DNA of 13,870 nt from Isohypsibius dastychi (taxonomy: Eukaryota; Tardigrada; Eutardigrada; Parachela; Isohypsibiidae). Position 1 is the stretch's first letter; every line of letters starts with the position of its first letter. The DNA lies in NCBI GenBank assembly GCA_034696485.1, contig JAQIWT010000921.1:1-13870 (forward strand), in the 5' to 3' direction. Shown here piece by piece: positions 8,223-13,870 of this stretch. Position numbers and translations under genes: made by a program. The notes beneath the pieces were generated by a model that saw nothing but the letters and a program-made list of their open reading frames with translations, ran no database searches and was not told the origin of the DNA.

Positions 8223-10939
8223 GTAAATATACTCAAGGTGTAAATTGTGATACGATGTTAACTATTCGGATTTTGAGAAAATTGTATGAAAAAGACTTGT
8301 TGTTAGAACCGCGAGCTTGAAGAAATGTATGTGCTAATATTTGTCGTCACCAGTTTTATATAAGTGCTGAAAAATCGACCATTTTCGTTTTTGCCGTGTT
8401 TGTAAAATTTTCTAACACTTTTAACGATTGGAATTACAAATATCGGACTTCTCCAGAATTGGCTCTGTTGAGCGTCTACGATAAAACCGGACTGTTGGAT
8501 ATCGCTCGAGGACTTATTGAAGCCGGCTTCGAAATTATTGCGTCGGGAGGAACATCGAAATTTCTGAAACATGAGGCGGTTCCAATCACTGATATTTCAG
8601 ACATTACCGGCGCCCAGGAAATGCTTGATGGAAGAGTTAAAACTCTTCATCCAGTGGTCAGTTTGATTACTGTAAGTATTGCCAGTTGTCGCTTCTGATA
8701 CTTGCGTGCTGTTCAGGTACATGCCGGCATTTTGGCGAGGAATACAAAACAGGACGTGAAAGATCTCAATCTCCGCCAGATCCGAAAAATCCGCTTTGTT
8801 GTTTGCAATTTGTATCCATTTGTGGAAACCATCCAGAAAACCGACGATGAGTCGGAAATTATTGAGAACATCGACATCGGTGGCGTGACCTTACTACGAG
8901 CTGCGGCGAAAAACCATAGTCGAGTTACCGTTTTACTGGATCCGACCGATTATCCCAAGTAAGTCCCACACAATGGAAAAATTTTCGGAATGTGAATTTT
9001 TTGGCTTGCTGCAACTTTTACTTCACAGAGTTCTGCAGGAAGTTCGGAACAATGAGAACAAAGACACATCACTCGAAACGCGCCAGCGTCTTGCATTGAA
9101 GGTGAATTATCGAGTCCATATTCTCGGAAAAAATTTTAATCGATTTTTAATTTTGCTAAAAAAATTTAAATTACTGATATTCGGAATGTTATTAAATATT
9201 GGGTATGGATTGGTGCTTTTCGTAACAGATATTTCATTCAGGCGTTTTCTGCAACAGCTGAATACGATGCCGCAATCTCCGACTTCTTCCGAAAACGCTA
9301 TAGTCCAGGACAAGCACAGCTGACTTTACGATACGGTATCAACCCACACCAAGCTCCAGCACAAGTTTATGCAAACAAGGAAAGACTGCCATTTACGGGT
9401 ATCGCACACACCATCGAGTCTTCAAAAACCTAAATCAGCTTTACCGATTTATTTCAGTTGTTAATGGATCACCGGGCTTCATAAATTTGTGCGACGCTCT
9501 GAACGGTTGGCAGCTAGTTCGCGAGCTCAAAGCCGCCCTAGGATTACCAGCCGCAACATCCTTCAAACACGTCAGTCCAGCCGGAGCCGCCGTTGGCGTT
9601 CCATTGAGTCCAGAACAAGCTGAATTGTGCCAGGTTGGCGATTTGTATAACGAACTCACTCCGCTAGCCACCGCTTATGCACGAGCTCGAGGTGCCGACC
9701 GGATGTCTTCGTTTGGAGATTTCATCGCACTGTCGGATGAATGTGATGCTATCACAGCACGCATCGTCTCTAGAGAAGTCTCAGATGGTATCATTGCGCC
9801 AGGCTACTCACCGGAAGCGGAAAAAATTCTCAAGGCCAAAAAAGACGGCTCGTACTGCGTGCTGAAGGTCAGAAAAACAGTGTTGAAAGGTCACACGTGC
9901 AGTTTGATTAGAGACTGGTTCCCAAACCACTTGGCTGATTATTAATTTAATTTTTTATTGATTTTGTTTCATTTACGTTCTTTTATTGTTTTTAATTATT
10001 AATTTTATTTAATTTTATTTTGATTATTTTTGTTCACTCATTTTGATGATCGCTGATTTTGATGTTGAACAGATTGACCCCGACTTTGAACCGGAAACCA
10101 CTGAAAACAAAACGATCTTTGGACTGCAGTTGCAACAGAGGCGAAATGATGCGGTCATCAACAAAGACTTATTCAAGAACATTGTCTCTGACAAGAAAAA
10201 CGTACGTGGACTTGACAAGAAGCCATCATGAGTCAGTAGTAGTTACCTTTTCTCGCGCAGGTTCCCGATTCGGCAATGAGAGACCTTCTGGTTGCCACAA
10301 TCACCGTAAAGTATACTCAATCGAATTCTGTCTGCTTTGCCCGAGATGGTCAGGCTGTTGGTATTGGAGCTGGTCAGCAGTCTCGAATTCACTGTGTTCG
10401 GATCGCCGCGGAAAAAGCTCAGAACTGGTGGTTGCGACTTCATCCTCGCGTCTTGGAGTTCAAGCAGTTATTCAAAGACGGAGTGAAAAGAGCGGAGAAG
10501 GCAAACGCGATTGATGCGTTTGTCAGTGGCGTCGTTGGAAAAGACATGTCGGATGAGCAGTTTCGGGGATATTTCAAAGACCGCGTACCTGAGCAATTGT
10601 CGACGGTACGTTTTGAGATCAGAGATGGGTTGAATGGATTTGATTGTTTGAGTTTTTCAGACTGAGAAAGAAGAGTGGATTAAAAAAATGGACGAACTTG
10701 TGCTCAGCTCGGATGCATTCTTTCCATTTCGCGATAACATTGATCGGGCTGCTGCGGTAAATTCGAACCATTTTGAATCATGCGTTTCACTGATCTTCAA
10801 ATTTTTATTTCTATTTCAGACGGGTGTCAAGTATATCGTTAGTCCCGGAGGGTCAGCGCAGGATTCCGTGGTTATTGAAAGCGCGAACGAGCATGGATTG
10901 GTTTTAATCCACTCTGGACTGCGGTTATTTCATCATTAA
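8210..10939 (+). CDS. ATIC: ATIC, bifunctional AICAR transformylase / IMP cyclohydrolase
   Basis: Catalyses the last two steps of de novo purine synthesis: formylation of AICAR with 10-formyl-THF, then ring closure to IMP; cytosolic dimer. Ten exons give 594 aa (human 592): 8210-8222, 8457-8656, 8717-8958, 9029-9101, 9242-9398, 9458-9867, 10073-10201, 10261-10605, 10661-10756, 10820-10939. The cyclohydrolase domain (about 1-198) shows [23 protein letters not shown] with Lys66, HAGILARN and [16 protein letters not shown] with Asp124 and Lys136. The transformylase domain shows RYGINPHQ, the catalytic Lys265-His266 in [35 protein letters not shown] and [11 protein letters not shown]. It ends in LRLFHH as in vertebrates. 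All catalytic residues I can place are present, so it looks fully functional. The 205-base intron after exon 6 is strikingly T/A-rich. An upstream in-frame start is possible, and exon 2 has a second in-frame donor. Confidence 0.95.
8657..8671 (+). other. alternative in-frame 15-base exon extension in ATIC
   Basis: Two donors lie 15 bases apart at the end of ATIC exon 2: GTCAGT at 8657 and the stronger-looking GTAAGT at 8672. Both are phase 0. Use of the first gives the conserved LHPVVHAGIL. Use of the second inserts VSLIT within that motif and leaves a 45-base intron instead of 60. Conservation favours the first. Confidence 0.5.
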
Positions 10940-11005
10940 CTATTATTTTGCGACTGATGATTCCATAACATGATTTTCTAAATTCTCGCTTGTAGACTTT
11001 TGCGG

Positions 11006-11011
11006 TTTATT
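11006..11011 (-). promoter_or_regulatory. poly(A) signal of the glycine-rich gene
   Basis: AATAAA on the minus strand (TTTATT on the plus strand) about 120 bases past the stop of the glycine-rich gene. It lies within the presumed 3' UTR of ATIC. Confidence 0.5.
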
Positions 11012-11094
11012 TTCATACTTTTAAAGCGGCTCATTTTGAATTAAGTTTTGAGGTTACTAAACAGTTTGAAAAATGAAGCTTCAGCCATTTGTTA

Positions 11095-11100
11095 AATAAA
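11095..11100 (+). promoter_or_regulatory. ATIC poly(A) signal
   Basis: AATAAA 155 bases after the ATIC stop codon and only about 30 bases before the stop of the convergent gene. It is the first AATAAA on this strand after ATIC. Confidence 0.6.
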
Positions 11101-11128
11101 GATAAACCAGTTGAGAAATCTGTATGTT

Positions 11129-11750
11129 TTATCGCCGATATTTTGAGTCACCGCTGTAGGAACCGGATTTATCTCGAACAAGTATATCTTGGTTGCTCGA
11201 TCCACCGTATGATCCACCGGTCGAAGGGTACCCTGTTCCATACGAAGAACCGCCACTAGGATATCCCGTTCCGTAACTTCCTCCTCCGTGTGATGAACCC
11301 ATGCCGCCTGATCCACCGAAAAGTCCTCCAAGTCCACCCCCAAGACCACCGAGACCGAGGCTGCCAAGTCCGCCAGGCGGGAATCCGTTGATCGTCATAC
11401 TCTCGCTTGAGTATCCACTGGGTAGCATCCCATAAAGACCCAGCATTCCAGGAAAGCCAAATCCAAGACCTCCTAGCATTCCGAGGCCACCAAAGCCACC
11501 CATCATTCCACCGAATCCACCACCAAAACCTCCGCCTCCACCCATCGAACTTCCCCAACCGGAACCACCGCCGCCGTATCCCACTTGGTTTGCAGGACTT
11601 CCGCCCGTGTATCCACCCGCTCTACATAGCGTAACTGCAGATTCAAAACCGGTTAGACAAAGACGTAATGCGATGGCACACTGTAGTCTTACCGCTGAAG
11701 CAGAATACTGAAAAGGTCACGATTGTGATTGTTGTTGGGAAGTTCCACAT
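11129..11750 (-). CDS. small secreted glycine-rich protein, function unknown
   Basis: Two exons in order of transcription, 11750-11693 and 11634-11129, joined by a 58-base intron (GTAAGA...CTGCAG), give 187 aa. Residues 1-25 form a good signal peptide: MWNFPTT, a hydrophobic core (ITIVTFSVFCF) and a likely cleavage site near CRA. The mature protein is dominated by Gly with Leu, Phe, Met, Ser and Tyr, in GGFGG, GGLGG and GGMGG patterns. Two copies of SYGTGYPS sit at residues 139-146 and 150-157, followed by a third partial SYGG. The tail is polar and charged (DILVRDK, then DSKYRR). Secreted Gly-rich proteins are common in cuticle, shell and silk-like matrices and among some antimicrobial peptides, but composition alone cannot decide. 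No homolog is recognised. The signal-peptide exon joining in phase supports a real gene. Confidence 0.8.
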
Positions 11751-11824
11751 TTTTCGAGTTAATGATTCTTTGGTGAAGGACGAATAGAAAAACTGAACTG
11801 ATGAAAGTTAATTGGAGAATATTC

Positions 11825-11833
11825 ATTTAAATA
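11825..11833 (-). promoter_or_regulatory. TATA-like box of the glycine-rich gene
   Basis: TATTTAAAT on the minus strand, about 75 bases upstream of the ATG at 11750. Spacing would fit transcription starting near 11800 with a short 5' UTR. Tentative. Confidence 0.35.
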
Positions 11834-12188
11834 CTGCAGAGTGGAGCTCTGCATCAAGGTGCGCAATAAACTCCGTTGTCACTTCATTTATCTGCGTGAC
11901 TATACAAGCTGTAAGAACTATGTTCCATTTCTGTGTAAGCTTTCCGGAGTATCGATTCAGTGATGTCACATTTGAGTGCTTCCCAGGGAGTCACAGAAAC
12001 TGAGATTCGCGTTCATGACGATCCAACTGACCATGTGGTTATGAGTTCCATAAACCGCGCATCGTTGGTATATCGGTCAGTAACAATGCACCGAAGACCG
12101 GTCAACGAACACGAAAAAAATTATGTTTGAACACTGGCCCCTGACGTTTATCCTCAAGTTTATCTCAGATACCGGGAATATTTGTAAA
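11834..12188. other. intergenic, no gene seen
   Basis: About 350 bases between the glycine-rich gene promoter and the 3' end of KRR1. The only open frame (+ strand, 11812-12003) begins at a TTG and matches nothing known. The stretch from 12215 to 12290, just past KRR1, is A-rich on the plus strand. Confidence 0.5.
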
Positions 12189-12194
12189 TTTATT
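12189..12194 (-). promoter_or_regulatory. KRR1 poly(A) signal
   Basis: AATAAA on the minus strand about 105 bases past the KRR1 stop codon. Confidence 0.55.
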
Positions 12195-12296
12195 CCAAGT
12201 AATTCCAGTCAGAGTTGTGGAAAAAAACAAAGCAGGTTACTTCTGAACAACAAAACCAAAGAAAACAAAAAAAGCTTAAACGAAAAACAAGCGGAG

Positions 12297-13594
<1,298 letters not shown>

Positions 13595-13731
13595 TCAAAA
13601 TGAAGAGTCGCAGAGATAAGGATTCGCAAACTTCGAAAACTTTCAGTCCGAAAATCGTCGCACAGGCGATTTCGTCACTGCTCTCATGCAGAACACGGCT
13701 GAGCTACGTTGCTTCCAAGGGGCCGCTGTTA

Positions 13732-13739
13732 TATTTATA
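13732..13739 (-). promoter_or_regulatory. TATA box candidate for KRR1
   Basis: TATAAATA on the minus strand, about 145 bases upstream of the KRR1 ATG. Transcription would start near 13705, leaving a 5' UTR of roughly 115 bases. A good match to the TATA consensus, but usage is inferred. Confidence 0.4.
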
Positions 13740-13831
13740 CAGTGAAGGTTTGCATGGGGGCTTGAGTCGCTTCTATCCGATGGCCTCCACGGGTAGGGTT
13801 GTGCTTACGAGCAGATTTGCTTCTCGTAATC

Positions 13832-13850
13832 GTAATACGAGACGTATTAC
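13832..13850. repeat. 8-base inverted repeat (hairpin)
   Basis: GTAATACG and CGTATTAC are perfect reverse complements separated by AGA. A partial copy, CGTAAT, precedes it at 13825-13830. It sits directly before a short tandem repeat at the window edge. Confidence 0.7.
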
Positions 13851-13851
13851 A

Positions 13852-13870
13852 ACGTTTTACGACGTTTTAC
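13852..13870. repeat. tandem repeat of ACGTTTTACG, cut by window end
   Basis: One full and one nearly full copy of a 10-base unit abut the window end, so the array may continue. Together with the adjacent hairpin it could mark the start of a satellite or a transposon end. Confidence 0.55.

Noticed and set aside
10059-10514. 151-aa open frame on the plus strand
   Set aside because: Shadow frame of ATIC exons 7 and 8, which encode conserved transformylase sequence in another frame.
11256-11558. Trp-rich 100-aa minus frame
   Set aside because: Out-of-frame reading of the Gly-rich exon; Trp runs arise from shifted GGT/GGA repeats.

Overview
This window is a gene-dense, intron-rich stretch of nuclear DNA from an animal. 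Five genes are recognisable by their conserved protein sequence: NOP53, RSU1, mitochondrial ribosomal protein L3, ATIC and KRR1. They are cut into 6 to 11 exons by introns mostly 45-235 bases long, with GT...AG borders and often T-rich acceptors. Short introns, tight spacing and a divergent KRR1 sequence suggest a compact-genome ecdysozoan such as a nematode or tardigrade. The taxonomic call is an inference; I could not tie it to a species. I saw no bacterial-type operon, tRNA, rRNA, CRISPR array or complete transposon. || Layout. Positions 1-704 hold a possible SGNH/GDSL-hydrolase-like coding fragment whose stop codon overlaps an AATAAA signal. Positions 705-1505 hold no recognised gene, only a (TCAAC)4 microsatellite. 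NOP53 (1506-3596, +) is followed tail-to-tail by RSU1 (3817-5299, -). RSU1 and mRPL3 (5793-7566, +) are divergent across about 490 bases. ATIC (8210-10939, +) may have an upstream in-frame start at 7978. It faces a small secreted glycine-rich protein gene (11129-11750, -), and the two 3' ends appear to overlap. KRR1 (12297-13588, -) closes the window, with a TATA-like box upstream and a palindrome plus short tandem repeat at the very end. || Function. NOP53 (60S and nucleolar), KRR1 (40S processome) and mRPL3 (mitochondrial large subunit) are ribosome genes, ATIC makes IMP in purine synthesis, and RSU1 is an integrin-adhesion adaptor. These are housekeeping genes, and their proximity need not be functional. 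The glycine-rich secreted protein is the most lineage-specific gene. Exon structures were derived by hand by matching intron phase and conserved protein sequence, so every junction is a prediction. || No undescribed system is evident. The best leads are the in-frame 57-residue N-terminal extension of ATIC, a pair of in-frame alternative splice donors inside an ATIC active-site motif, the orphan glycine-rich secreted protein, and the SGNH-like fragment.
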